Shown here: in pieces, positions 51,847 through 60,878 of the stretch
How positions within the stretch are numbered: the stretch's first letter is position 1
Layout of the letters: each line of letters opens with the position of its first letter
Origin: Flavobacterium hankyongi
Lineage (GTDB): Bacteria; Bacteroidota; Bacteroidia; Flavobacteriales; Flavobacteriaceae
DNA length: 64,000 bases
Assembly: GCF_036840915.1 (NCBI RefSeq)
Contig: NZ_CP085725.1
Coordinates: 1,054,001-1,118,000 of the forward strand
Direction: 5' to 3'
Made by a program: the position numbers and the translations under genes
Notes under the pieces: generated by a model
Told to the model about the DNA's origin: nothing
The model's input: only the letters and a program-made list of their open reading frames with translations
Database searches by the model: none

Positions 51847-54163
51847 TAAAATATTTTTTCATGTTAATAATATCTTTCTTTTCTTCAACAATCACTATAT
51901 TTACTACTCTACTTCTAGAAACTTTATCAAAACCTCCTTTTATCTCTAAAACAATTTTTAAACCATCAAAATCAGCCTTTGCCCTAATAAAAATTCCTTT
52001 TTCATCAGCTTCTATTCCAACACTTGGTTTTATATATGAAGTAGCTTTCGCACTACCTTCAGCTATCAATTCGTGTTCATCTCCTACTATAACGAAAGTC
52101 TTAAATTCCCATTTTCCTTTTACAGATAGTTCGACTTCTAATCCAAATTTACCAGCTAATTCAACCAAATATTTACTTTTATCTTGAATATGTAACTTTG
52201 TAAGTTCAGAATAATAAGTGTTCAGTTTGGCTTTCAAACTTACTTCTCCAACAGCTGATAAAGCAAAAACAGTATTGAATCCCAAAGCATTAAGACTTAA
52301 ATCAACAGCTTTAACGACTTGCCCTATGTATGGTATATATTCAGCTACTGCAATTAAATCTAATGTTCCTTTACCTCCAATTAAAGGGCCAAAATTAGCT
52401 TCACCTTCAATCATTGTCACAACTTCATAAAATGGCTCATCTCTTGAAGCTAAATACCAAGAAAATTCAGCACTTAAACCTGGTGACATTATAGTAAAAT
52501 TCATAGGCAATCTACCTAACTTTGAAGCAGTTCGATTCATTTGCTCTTTGACAGAATTGGGTAATTTTTTTACTAATCCTCCATCTTCCGTATCTCCTAT
52601 TAGATAGTTTATCCCTTTTTTTATTCCTAAGAAGATTTTAATTAATCTTTCAATTTTATATTTCAGTTCTTTTGAAAAATCAAACTTCTGTTTAGAATCG
52701 TCAAATTCAGCCCCAAGAGCAACTTTGAATTCTGTTTCTAAATTTCCATCATAACCATCTAAATCTCCAGCTTGTGCATTATTATAAGCATCATTAATCC
52801 TAGATTGCCTCATTTTGACCCAGGTATCCCTATATTTTATAGGATTTTTTGAGTTATATTCGAACTTCAATACCCATTTTATATCTGGATAAACAATTAT
52901 TGAAAAAGCTGAATCATTTGCATTATTGAAATAACTACATGTATTTGCATAAAAATTATATCTCGCAACATTTCCTTTTGATGGCCAAAAATATTGCATC
53001 GGTGCTGGATTGAGATATGACAGGGTTGAATGTACAGGTATTTCAATTGAAGAACTTTCTTTCTTAATTTGTCCATTCCCTTCAAACTCACTTGATTTTA
53101 CTATTATATTTTTCTTATGTTTATTTTCATTTCTAAAACATTTATTTTTGAAATTAAATACATCGACTAATATTTTTGTTTCACTACTTGAAGCCACTAT
53201 TTCAAATATTGGAGCTCCGTTTCTTCTTTTTAACTTATTATTAATTTTTCCTTTATTAAACGCTTCACAATTAATTGCAGTAATTTTTCCCTCTCCATTT
53301 TTAGAATGAACAATATTTATTTTTTCAAAAGAGCATAATCCATAGTTTTCATGCTTTTTATCAGTCTCTCCTACTTTAGCAGCAGTCTTATTGTCAGGCT
53401 TTTTTGTAGCTTGTGTTACTATTTCCTTCTTTATTTTTAAAAAACGAGCATGGCAAATATCATTATTATCATCTATTATATAATTTCCAAAAGCATCTTT
53501 TATTTTAACATAAAATTGCTCAAGAATATTAATTTTATTGATTTTACCAGGCCATAAAGCGGTTCCTTCAATTTCAACATTTATTTCGCCATCAATCACT
53601 GCCACATTAGGTATGATTTTTATTTGGTCATCTTTTTTACTTCCTGATAAATCTCCCTTTACTATTCTGTATATTTCTACCGTTAATAAATTTCCATTAA
53701 GCCCCTCAGTACTGACACTTAAAAATATTTTCTCTCCATAATTGAATAATTTACTTCTCTCATCTTTTCCGTCCAAAATAGTACACCATTTGGTGCTCAT
53801 AACTTTTGAAGGACAACTCCCCTTTACATATAATCCTGTAATATTTTTAAAATCTCTTTTACCAGACCAGCTTGCCTCTATGTAATAAGTATAGGAACCA
53901 CAAAGTTTCTTAGGCAATTTAAATTTAAACCCTATAGGAGTCGCGATAGACAATTGTCCAATTATTTTTCTGGAATTATTACCTTCTTGCCAAATCCAAG
54001 TAAGATGCTTTTTTTTATCAGCTTCAGTTGTATCTTTCTCCCATTCTTTTACATTAAAAAAAACATCCTCATTTGGTGGTATAACCAAACTTTTATTAAG
54101 AACACTTTTATTAGGATAAATTTTACCTCCGGTATATTGTATTTTTTTTACTCCTTTTACCAT
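51839..54163 (-). CDS. large T6SS effector associated with DUF4280 (uncharacterised toxin tail)
   Basis: 774 aa, no signal peptide. N-terminal beta-rich region (residues about 1-100), an Ig-like repeat (about 125-245, FNYGEKIFLSVSTEGLNGN) similar to those of the 1087-aa effector, a Lys-rich linker, a central domain (about 290-520), then a C-terminal half with a hydrophobic, Ala/Gly-rich stretch (LDLIAVAEYIPYIGQVVKAVDL, FNTVFALSAVGEVSLKAKL) and a beta-rich tail homologous to the orphan at 47351. No catalytic motif is visible. The hydrophobic stretch and the membrane-protein neighbour suggest a membrane-acting or pore-forming toxin, as inference. Begins 11 nt after the second DUF4280 gene. Confidence 0.75.
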   Translation of the reverse strand: MVKGVKKIQYTGGKIYPNKSVLNKSLVIPPNEDVFFNVKEWEKDTTEADKKKHLTWIWQEGNNSRKIIGQLSIATPIGFKFKLPKKLCGSYTYYIEASWSGKRDFKNITGLYVKGSCPSKVMSTKWCTILDGKDERSKLFNYGEKIFLSVSTEGLNGNLLTVEIYRIVKGDLSGSKKDDQIKIIPNVAVIDGEINVEIEGTALWPGKINKINILEQFYVKIKDAFGNYIIDDNNDICHARFLKIKKEIVTQATKKPDNKTAAKVGETDKKHENYGLCSFEKINIVHSKNGEGKITAINCEAFNKGKINNKLKRRNGAPIFEIVASSSETKILVDVFNFKNKCFRNENKHKKNIIVKSSEFEGNGQIKKESSSIEIPVHSTLSYLNPAPMQYFWPSKGNVARYNFYANTCSYFNNANDSAFSIIVYPDIKWVLKFEYNSKNPIKYRDTWVKMRQSRINDAYNNAQAGDLDGYDGNLETEFKVALGAEFDDSKQKFDFSKELKYKIERLIKIFLGIKKGINYLIGDTEDGGLVKKLPNSVKEQMNRTASKLGRLPMNFTIMSPGLSAEFSWYLASRDEPFYEVVTMIEGEANFGPLIGGKGTLDLIAVAEYIPYIGQVVKAVDLSLNALGFNTVFALSAVGEVSLKAKLNTYYSELTKLHIQDKSKYLVELAGKFGLEVELSVKGKWEFKTFVIVGDEHELIAEGSAKATSYIKPSVGIEADEKGIFIRAKADFDGLKIVLEIKGGFDKVSRSRVVNIVIVEEKKDIINMKKYFND

Positions 54164-54174
54164 ACTCTCTATAA

Positions 54175-54666
54175 TTATTCTTGTCCAACTTCAAGGCCAT
54201 CATTCTTGGGCTTTTTTTCAAGCATGGTAGAACTGCTTACCATAGGATTCAACTGTTTTTGCACTGCAGGATTCGCATTTTTAAAATTTTGCGCACCAGC
54301 CGAAGTCATTTGTCCGTGTTTGATAATTTCTATACAGGGAGAACCTGCAACTGCACAAACTGCTTTACTATCTTCTAATAAAGGATTTCCCTTATTACTC
54401 ATAACAACATCTTTATAAAATCCTTCCCATTCAGTCACATTAGGCTTGCAAGGTGGTGGTGGATTACCCATCTTAGGGCAGTTCCCAAAAGTGTTTTTTT
54501 CAAAAGTAGCAGCGCCAATTTCTTTAGTGGTAGCAATTAATTTTTTGCTTCCATCTTTGTCGTTAGCATATTCTTTTTTATGCGAAAGCACTTTTAACTT
54601 ATCTGGAGCACTTCCAAACTGACATTTGCATAAAGCATCTTGTACAACTAAATGTTTTTCACTCAT
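54175..54666 (-). CDS. DUF4280 PAAR-like spike protein
   Basis: 163 aa, paralogue of 40024: MSEKHLVVQDALCKCQFGS, TFEKNTFGNCPKMGNPPPPC, AVCAVAGSPCIEIIKHGQM. Cys pattern conserved. The first 45 residues and the core are similar to the other copy while the C-terminal tail differs, as expected if the tail docks different effectors. Lies between the LysM adaptor-like gene (9 nt) and the 774-aa effector (11 nt). Confidence 0.9.
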   Translation of the reverse strand: MSEKHLVVQDALCKCQFGSAPDKLKVLSHKKEYANDKDGSKKLIATTKEIGAATFEKNTFGNCPKMGNPPPPCKPNVTEWEGFYKDVVMSNKGNPLLEDSKAVCAVAGSPCIEIIKHGQMTSAGAQNFKNANPAVQKQLNPMVSSSTMLEKKPKNDGLEVGQE

Positions 54667-54675
54667 GGCTTGTAA

Positions 54676-55833
54676 TTAATCAATTAAAAAATGACTTTGC
54701 TTTTGCAAAACTTTTGTTCCTTCAATAGAAACCTTAGAATTCGTGTCTTTTAGATCTAAATTAGAACTTGGATTAAGGTTTGCTATCGAAACTTTAATTC
54801 TTTCGACAGCTTCAACTTCAACCGAAGCTTCTACATAAGCAGCCTCGATAGATCGATCATTAGGATTAAGAAAATATTTTCCTCTATAACTACCTTCAGC
54901 TATTGTATGGCTTGTGTCTGGATTAGCATAAAAAGGAAAATTAAACTTAGATACTAAATCTTCTTTAGAGCGTTCGTCGTTTATTTCACCGTCCTGATTG
55001 ATTACGATATAATTTGATTCATCGTAAAATTCTTCTATTTCGCTTTTTACGTTATACTTTATATCGCTAACATCATTCAAAACAGGAAATTGAACGTCAT
55101 TAGTTTTTGATTTTTTATCTGGATATTCACTGTAAAGAGCATTAAAATAAGTCCTAATAAAATAATCACTAAGCAATGAAAACTCTATTGACTCTTTTTC
55201 GTTCAAGACTTCTTCATTGAGTTCTATATATTTCTCTACCCATTCCCCTTCATAATCATTATAAATTCGCTCTTTTACACTCTCCCATCTTCCCTTAATT
55301 TGCTCATAATTTGCGATCCCAGAAAAGTTTCCGTTTTCATCAATCAAAATCTGTAAAGGATAAAGCACTTGAGCAACTCTTATGGCTAAATCATCAGCAA
55401 TTCCATCCGCTTCTTCGTCATTTATATAAACTTTCGAAATCCTATTGAGTTCAAAAACTTTTTCTTTTTCTTCCTGTCTTACATAACGAAGGTTTATTTC
55501 ATATTTTATACTTTGAGAATCATTGTCCTTTTCAAAAACAATAAGAACTCCGTAATTTTTATTAATCGCTAAGGGATAAAAATCAAGTTTTCCATTAAAA
55601 CCTAATCGAACTGGTTTAGGTAAACTCAATGTATCTTCTTTTTTATCAAATTCAAAAGAAGGAACAATCAATTCTGTTAAATGCTCAGGGAACTTCACCC
55701 CTATCAAATCTACAATTTCACAATAGGTATTATGAAATGATTTTAAATCATATTCATTACAATTAAGTTTTAAAGCGACACTACTTAAAGTGTCGCCTTT
55801 TAGTATTTTATATTTTTTGAATTGGGGATTCAT
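54676..55833 (-). CDS. LysM plus candidate adaptor domain protein
   Basis: 385 aa. N-terminal LysM-like domain (residues about 7-55, YKILKGDTLSSVALKLNCNEYDLKSF), then a domain (about 75-240) homologous to the protein at 40547 (VLYPLQILIDENGNFSGI, RWESVKERIYNDYEGEWVEKYI), and a C-terminal beta region (YRGKYFLNPNDRSIEAAYVEASVEVEAVERIKV). No signal peptide. LysM in a cytosolic gene next to spikes resembles the LysM proteins of contractile tails (baseplate/spike-binding), so a role in loading the DUF4280-effector pair is proposed. Confidence 0.8.
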   Translation of the reverse strand: MNPQFKKYKILKGDTLSSVALKLNCNEYDLKSFHNTYCEIVDLIGVKFPEHLTELIVPSFEFDKKEDTLSLPKPVRLGFNGKLDFYPLAINKNYGVLIVFEKDNDSQSIKYEINLRYVRQEEKEKVFELNRISKVYINDEEADGIADDLAIRVAQVLYPLQILIDENGNFSGIANYEQIKGRWESVKERIYNDYEGEWVEKYIELNEEVLNEKESIEFSLLSDYFIRTYFNALYSEYPDKKSKTNDVQFPVLNDVSDIKYNVKSEIEEFYDESNYIVINQDGEINDERSKEDLVSKFNFPFYANPDTSHTIAEGSYRGKYFLNPNDRSIEAAYVEASVEVEAVERIKVSIANLNPSSNLDLKDTNSKVSIEGTKVLQKQSHFLID

Positions 55834-55841
55834 AGTAAATA

Positions 55842-57242
55842 TTAGTAAACCATTCTCTTTCTATCTGACGTAGGATCCATTCCAATACCTTCTCTTCTTG
55901 CTGACCAATGAAGGTATTCGTTTCTTAACGTTCTCAAATCTTTTTGCTCATTGAGTTCTTTTTGATAGTTGGGAGACGATTTATTATTTTCATATTTTTC
56001 ATGGATATCTGTAAACCATTTGAATTTATAAGATGATCCATCACCCATTATATAAGGTCTCAATTTATCTTTTACTCTAACCAACAATTCATCATTTGAC
56101 ATCTTGTATTTAGCTTCTAGATTTTCAGTTTTATACACCACTTCTTCATTTACGCTCGACTCTGCCATAAAATGCAATGGTATGTAACTAAATGACTTTT
56201 TAAGATTTCTCGTTCCTTGTAATGCCCAATATAAATTACCACCTGTAACTTTGAGTTGTTCTTTTTTATACCAACCTTCATTTACTAGCCTTTCCTTTAA
56301 GGTATCTAAGTTCGATTTAAAGGTCCAAGAAGTTTCAATTTCTTCAATCACTTCAACACCATCATTGTAACTTCCCCCAATATCTGAGTGTACACCAGGA
56401 AAAGTTTTTTGAACACCTACATGTGTATGCGTAATTGAGAAATTCTCACGGTGCTCGTTTTCTGCTATATAATGCACCACTTTTGAGGCATGTCCTATAT
56501 TATTGAGACTTAATTCGTTTACATCATTAGAGAAATCTGGAGACACACTAAAATGTTTAGAATAAGACGATACCGTATCAAAAACACCTAGGAATCTTAC
56601 TTTTACAAAATCAACCTCAATACCTTTTTCTTCAAGTTTTAACCCAAGATGTCCTCTTTTTGGGAATTCATCTCTAGTAGTTATGTTACCATCGCTATCT
56701 TGATTTTGAGAAGCGGACATCCCATGACTACTCGCAACTTTGACAATTGCTTTATATTTTGATTTACTTACCTCATAAACAAAATTACGGGCTGCTGCTG
56801 CTCCTCTACTAAAACCATACACATCCAATGTAAGTGTGCCTATTTTTTGAGCCTTTGCGGATCTTTTTTTGTTTGCAGCAAGATCAACTATCTTTTCACA
56901 TCCTTTTCGAACTTTACCTCTAATACCTGTATCACCTGTACCATAGGCAAAACCCATAGTTGAATCTTCTTCTTTATCGTCTGTTCCTATACCTTCTATG
57001 TAAAGCTTATTCGTCTCGTTATAAAACTCCCATAATCTGGCAACATTTGACCAATCGTTATAATAACTCGACGATTCATCGTCTTTTCCATTTTTGTTAA
57101 AAGCGGTAGAATTATTTTTTCTTTCCTCGGTATTGTTTTTATTATTTAAAGTTCCATCAAAAAAAACACCAATTGTTATATCGATAACATCCGCAGATTG
57201 AGCTTCTGGTGGAGAATAATCATTAAAAGTTACATTACTCAT
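55842..57242 (-). CDS. DUF2235 (Tle1-like) T6SS phospholipase effector
   Basis: 466 aa. DITIGVFFDGTLNNKNN is the DUF2235 start; LDVYGFSRGAAAARNFVYEV contains the GxSxG nucleophile elbow (GFSRG); LGVFDTVSSY and FPGVHSDIGGSYNDG supply the acid and His of the catalytic triad. Tle1 lipases hydrolyse membrane phospholipids of target cells. A Trp-Ser-x-R C-terminal block (RNEYLHWSARREG) also occurs in the partial gene at 63682. It is preceded 19 nt upstream by a DUF2931 gene, its probable immunity. Confidence 0.92.
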   Translation of the reverse strand: MSNVTFNDYSPPEAQSADVIDITIGVFFDGTLNNKNNTEERKNNSTAFNKNGKDDESSSYYNDWSNVARLWEFYNETNKLYIEGIGTDDKEEDSTMGFAYGTGDTGIRGKVRKGCEKIVDLAANKKRSAKAQKIGTLTLDVYGFSRGAAAARNFVYEVSKSKYKAIVKVASSHGMSASQNQDSDGNITTRDEFPKRGHLGLKLEEKGIEVDFVKVRFLGVFDTVSSYSKHFSVSPDFSNDVNELSLNNIGHASKVVHYIAENEHRENFSITHTHVGVQKTFPGVHSDIGGSYNDGVEVIEEIETSWTFKSNLDTLKERLVNEGWYKKEQLKVTGGNLYWALQGTRNLKKSFSYIPLHFMAESSVNEEVVYKTENLEAKYKMSNDELLVRVKDKLRPYIMGDGSSYKFKWFTDIHEKYENNKSSPNYQKELNEQKDLRTLRNEYLHWSARREGIGMDPTSDRKRMVY

Positions 57243-57261
57243 AAATTAAAGATTTATGTGA

Positions 57262-58296
57262 TTACTTAGTTTCCAAAGAGATATGATTTATATTTTTTTT
57301 CACTTTACCATCACTCAAATAAAATGAGGGCTTGCTACTTGATTTTAAATCAATTACAAACTTTATTTTGGCTCCCGTTTCAAAATCATTAAAAACATTT
57401 AATAACTCATTAACATCAAGCTTTTTTACCCAATACCATTTCTCAGTTTTATCATTTGTTTTGGCAACAAATGATATTTCGTTTGGTATTTTTCTTTCTT
57501 CATAATTGTTTGCAAGCAATTCATCATCAAACAAAACTTCTAGTTCTCCACTAAAAGTTGTGATGGTTACCTCTTTCAAATTATCAGTGGCATCTGGGAG
57601 AAGTACTTCTGGTTTCCAAAGAAATTTTGTTCTTATTTTCTCATAAATTTCTGGTATAGGCAATGAATTAGCCTTAATTTTTTGATAGATTTCAGGCTTT
57701 TCTTTTTCAATGTTTCTCAGCGTTATATCATAATACTCCTGACTAAACAAATATTTTTCATCTTCATCTAAATTTGATGAATTAATTACTGTTTCTTGTG
57801 CTTTAAATGAAGCTACTTCAAATTGTTTAGAAGCACCTGAAAGCCAAACCACAACATTTCCTTTTGGAGCTAACCCAATTACAAATGAATTATACGTTTC
57901 CTTTTTGTTGTTGTCAGGATTGACAAATCCAGTTTTAAAATATTCCTTAATTTCATTCGTAGGCAATGCCCATTTACCCGAATAATTTTTTTTCTCTATT
58001 AACGAACGCCATGATATTGTAAGACTGTCTGGCAAATTTTTATAATCAGGACCAATAACGACCATTGGGCCGTTTTCACCCCAACCCTTATCAATTGTAC
58101 CAAATCCTTTTAAAAATTGGCGAAAATCATCTGCAATAATTTCTCCTTTATACACTTCTATTGGATACTCTTCTGGCGCAGACAACGTTGCCGACCAATC
58201 ATATTTTTCTTCAATCATCTTATTTTGACATGATGTTATTATTATACTGATGTAAAATAGTAATGTGTAGCTTATCGCTTTAACCTTTATTCCCAT
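57262..58296 (-). CDS. DUF2931 lipoprotein, probable immunity to the DUF2235 lipase
   Basis: About 344 aa from the ATG at 58296 (a TTG at 58302 is possible). Signal peptide with lipobox IIITSCQNKM; then YDWSATLSAPEEYPIEVYKG, FVIGLAPKGNVVVWLSGASKQ, the hallmark of DUF2931, and a C-terminal beta domain (SSKPSFYLSDGKVKKNINH). A second member is at 62072 next to another DUF2235 gene. An outer- or inner-membrane-anchored lipoprotein is where Tle1 immunity proteins usually act. Confidence 0.85.
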   Translation of the reverse strand: MGIKVKAISYTLLFYISIIITSCQNKMIEEKYDWSATLSAPEEYPIEVYKGEIIADDFRQFLKGFGTIDKGWGENGPMVVIGPDYKNLPDSLTISWRSLIEKKNYSGKWALPTNEIKEYFKTGFVNPDNNKKETYNSFVIGLAPKGNVVVWLSGASKQFEVASFKAQETVINSSNLDEDEKYLFSQEYYDITLRNIEKEKPEIYQKIKANSLPIPEIYEKIRTKFLWKPEVLLPDATDNLKEVTITTFSGELEVLFDDELLANNYEERKIPNEISFVAKTNDKTEKWYWVKKLDVNELLNVFNDFETGAKIKFVIDLKSSSKPSFYLSDGKVKKNINHISLETK

Positions 58297-58453
58297 CTGC
58301 AACTATCTTTTTATTAGAGGCCAATACTAAATTACCCTTCATTGCTTCTACATTAAGCTTGGAAGCAATTTTTTCTAACTTTTGTCCAACCTGCAAATCA
58401 TAATTGTTTTTCACAGTTACAATCATATTTTTACTTTGTTTTAATATGGCCAT
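58280..58453 (-). CDS. 57-aa small protein between VgrG and DUF2931
   Basis: A minus-strand frame starting MAILKQSKNMIVTVKNNYDL and continuing QVGQKLEKIASKLNVEAMKG then NLVLASNKKIVADGNKG. Its ATG lies 1 nt past the VgrG stop and its end overlaps the DUF2931 start by 17 nt, so it fits the operon exactly. Amphipathic, with a tail resembling the repetitive beta-prism ends of VgrG (IxVTVKN, GNLVLASNKKI). It may be a trimeric cap or extension of the VgrG needle. Confidence 0.75.
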   Translation of the reverse strand: MAILKQSKNMIVTVKNNYDLQVGQKLEKIASKLNVEAMKGNLVLASNKKIVADGNKG

Positions 58454-58454
58454 A

Positions 58455-60284
58455 TTAGAACATTTTAGATTTTTCTGCGCTATTAAATTCTACCGTTTTG
58501 CCACTTTGCATAGTCATATTTTCTTTTTCACTAAAGATGGAAACCTCTCCAGCTATCTCATCAGAAATGGCAGCTTGTCGCTTAAAATTCTTCTCAATTA
58601 ATTCGCTTCTGTTGTCTGAAGTTTCTTTAATATCTCCTGTAGCTGTTTGTACAATATCTGTTCCTGCTACTGATGTAATGTTCTCATTTGCCGAATTCGA
58701 AATATTTTCACCAGCACTTACCGAAATATTTTTCCCTGCATTTATAATAACATCATCTCCTGCTGTTAACGTAAAGTTTTTAGGCGCATTCACACTAATA
58801 TTTCCTTGACCGTCCATGAGCCAAGTGTTACCACTTGGGTCTTCAATGAAGATGCTTCCTTGGGCATCGTTGAAGATCATTTTTGTCCCTGAACGGGTAT
58901 GGATTACTTTTTGGTCATTGCCTGCGGTGTTGTATCCTGAGATTTCTTGTCCGTTGTACTGGGTGCCTATTACAAAGGGTTTTTCTGGGTTGCCTCCTTC
59001 AAAGGATACAAAAACTTCTTCTCCTATTTCTGGTATAAAATAAAAACCTTTCCCTGAACCTGCATGTGAGGTTACTAGTCGTGTCCAATCGCTTTCATGT
59101 CCCCAAAAGAATTTGACTTTAATGCGTCCCATGCCTTGTGGGTCATTATTGTCAGTTACTACTGCGCCTTGGGTTTCGGCTTTGGGATATACTAATGGAT
59201 TCGTGTATGGGGGTACTTTTACATCTCTTGGAATCGATTCGAACTGACACTCGTAATGTCCAAATCCTTTTGAATAATGTTGTACTTCTGTAGCGATAAA
59301 ATCTCCCTCGATACCATCTTTACTTACAGTAAACATACCTCCTATTTGCAACGGAATTTTACTCAAGCCTGAATACGTAAGTACATTGGCTTCTTTGGCC
59401 TGTTGGCTTAATTCCTGTATTCTTGTAATATCCTGCGAATCATTGGCATTGCTTATAAAGGAATGATTGGCGTTGGCTCTGTCAAAAACACTACTCGAGG
59501 CTTGTTGCGCATTTTGGGCTATATAGCTTTGGGTGTTGTTTTGTGGTTCTAGATTTTGGGCGCCAATTTCTGAAGCCGAATTGTAATCATATCCTTTGTA
59601 CGATACTTTTTGAGATCGTAATCGGCTGGTGACTTTAAAATGATGTAGGTTTACTCCGTTTTCTAACGATGCTTTTGAGGTTTTCAATTCTCCAAATCTC
59701 AAATAATCTCCGTCGTAAAACATCCATTCTCCATACTGAACTGCTAAACGTTTTAAAAACTGAAAATCGGTCTCATTGTACTGAACAATATACGGTAATA
59801 CCGTTTGATATTTTGGATTGATATCCATTCCTGTGAGCACACCTTTTATGATGTTCTCATCTACTTTATGCACAATTTCATTGAGCTTGTGTGAAAAATG
59901 GGTTTCACTTTGCTGAATTTCATCCAATAATATGGTGGGACTCTTTCCTACGATATGAAAGCCTTTTGAAGCGCCATCGTTGTCTAAAAGCTCCATTTCG
60001 GAAATAATTCCTTTAAAATAAACATTTTCTCCACGAGCGGTATCCTTAAGTGTGATAATCACTTTGGCTCCCATGTACTTTTTAATAAAATCGGCCTGAC
60101 TCTTAAAGTCCATCACAACATCGCCAATTCTCCAGGTAAAACTAAAAGAATGGTGACCTAACAATTGCTGATTTAGTATTAAATTATAATAGACAACCGG
60201 TTGAGAGAAGCTTCCTATTTCGATGCTTACCTTGTCAACCATGGCATCAGTAACTTTTTTAATAAGGTTATTAACGGTACTCAT
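58455..60284 (-). CDS. vgrG: VgrG spike protein (TssI)
   Basis: 609 aa. The gp27-like base covers about residues 1-370 (GHHSFSFTWRIGDVVMDF, YIVQYNETDFQFLKRLAVQYGEWMFYDG), the gp5 OB-fold about 375-455 (GAVVTDNNDPQGMGRIKVKF, FIPEIGEEVFVSFEGGNPEKPFVIGTQYNG), and the repetitive beta-prism the C-terminus (SVSAGENISNSANENITSVAG). It forms the trimeric tip of the T6SS tube on which the PAAR-like DUF4280 proteins sit. No extra effector domain. Downstream of two TssD genes. Confidence 0.96.
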   Translation of the reverse strand: MSTVNNLIKKVTDAMVDKVSIEIGSFSQPVVYYNLILNQQLLGHHSFSFTWRIGDVVMDFKSQADFIKKYMGAKVIITLKDTARGENVYFKGIISEMELLDNDGASKGFHIVGKSPTILLDEIQQSETHFSHKLNEIVHKVDENIIKGVLTGMDINPKYQTVLPYIVQYNETDFQFLKRLAVQYGEWMFYDGDYLRFGELKTSKASLENGVNLHHFKVTSRLRSQKVSYKGYDYNSASEIGAQNLEPQNNTQSYIAQNAQQASSSVFDRANANHSFISNANDSQDITRIQELSQQAKEANVLTYSGLSKIPLQIGGMFTVSKDGIEGDFIATEVQHYSKGFGHYECQFESIPRDVKVPPYTNPLVYPKAETQGAVVTDNNDPQGMGRIKVKFFWGHESDWTRLVTSHAGSGKGFYFIPEIGEEVFVSFEGGNPEKPFVIGTQYNGQEISGYNTAGNDQKVIHTRSGTKMIFNDAQGSIFIEDPSGNTWLMDGQGNISVNAPKNFTLTAGDDVIINAGKNISVSAGENISNSANENITSVAGTDIVQTATGDIKETSDNRSELIEKNFKRQAAISDEIAGEVSIFSEKENMTMQSGKTVEFNSAEKSKMF

Positions 60285-60356
60285 GGGCTTATGTTTTTAT
60301 ATAATTGTTGTCAAAAAGTGTTCTTGACTATTGTAATTTTCTAAATTTAGGCTGGA

Positions 60357-60752
60357 TTATAAATCCAATGACCAAGGTTTACCTAATACAGCTCCGCTGA
60401 AATCGATATCTTTGGCCGAAAGAAGTATTTCTATCTGCATAGGAACTTCGTTATTTGATCGAAAACTTTCGTGAAAATTCACACAAAACGCTTTCTCAAA
60501 TTTTAACTCTTTCATTTTTGACATTGCATCTCGTCTGAAAAAAGTTATTTTACCATTTTTGGTTTGGGTGCTGCTAATCATCCATTTCATAAAATCAACA
60601 CTCTTGGTCGATTCAACCACCAATCTAATATTACCTCCTTGAGCTATGGTTTGAGGTTTACCGTTATGATCTACTTCTTGGGTGATATGAAGGTCAAATT
60701 CTAAGACATTATAGGTTTCCCCATCTAATTCCAATTTTGCTAAAAAAGACAT
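60357..60752 (-). CDS. tssD: TssD (Hcp-like) T6SS tube protein
   Basis: 131 aa. MSFLAKLELDGETYNVLEFD, QEVDHNGKPQTIAQGGNIRL, and KITFFRRDAMSKMKELKFEKAF are typical of the Bacteroidota TssD/Hcp family that forms hexameric rings of the inner tube. About half its residues look shared with the copy at 60879; differences concentrate in the C-terminal third. Second of two TssD genes before VgrG; it may be the ring that contacts VgrG or a specialised effector chaperone. Confidence 0.93.
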   Translation of the reverse strand: MSFLAKLELDGETYNVLEFDLHITQEVDHNGKPQTIAQGGNIRLVVESTKSVDFMKWMISSTQTKNGKITFFRRDAMSKMKELKFEKAFCVNFHESFRSNNEVPMQIEILLSAKDIDFSGAVLGKPWSLDL

Positions 60753-60878
60753 ACTGTTTTACTTTAAGGTGAGTGTTTATAAAATTTGTCGAAACACCGG
60801 GATAAAGTTTGGGGTCTTTATCCCTATGCATTCCGACATCACAAATAAGAACTTATACTATTATAATCCCTTGACAGA

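Noticed and set aside
51839..54163. Rhs-type effector
   Set aside because: No YD repeats and no PxxxxDPxGL-type cleavage motif were seen, although the orphan-tail layout is similar to Rhs loci.
53954..54418. 154-codon plus-strand frame
   Set aside because: It is antisense across the end of the DUF4280 gene and the effector start, with no domain; both minus-strand genes are well supported.
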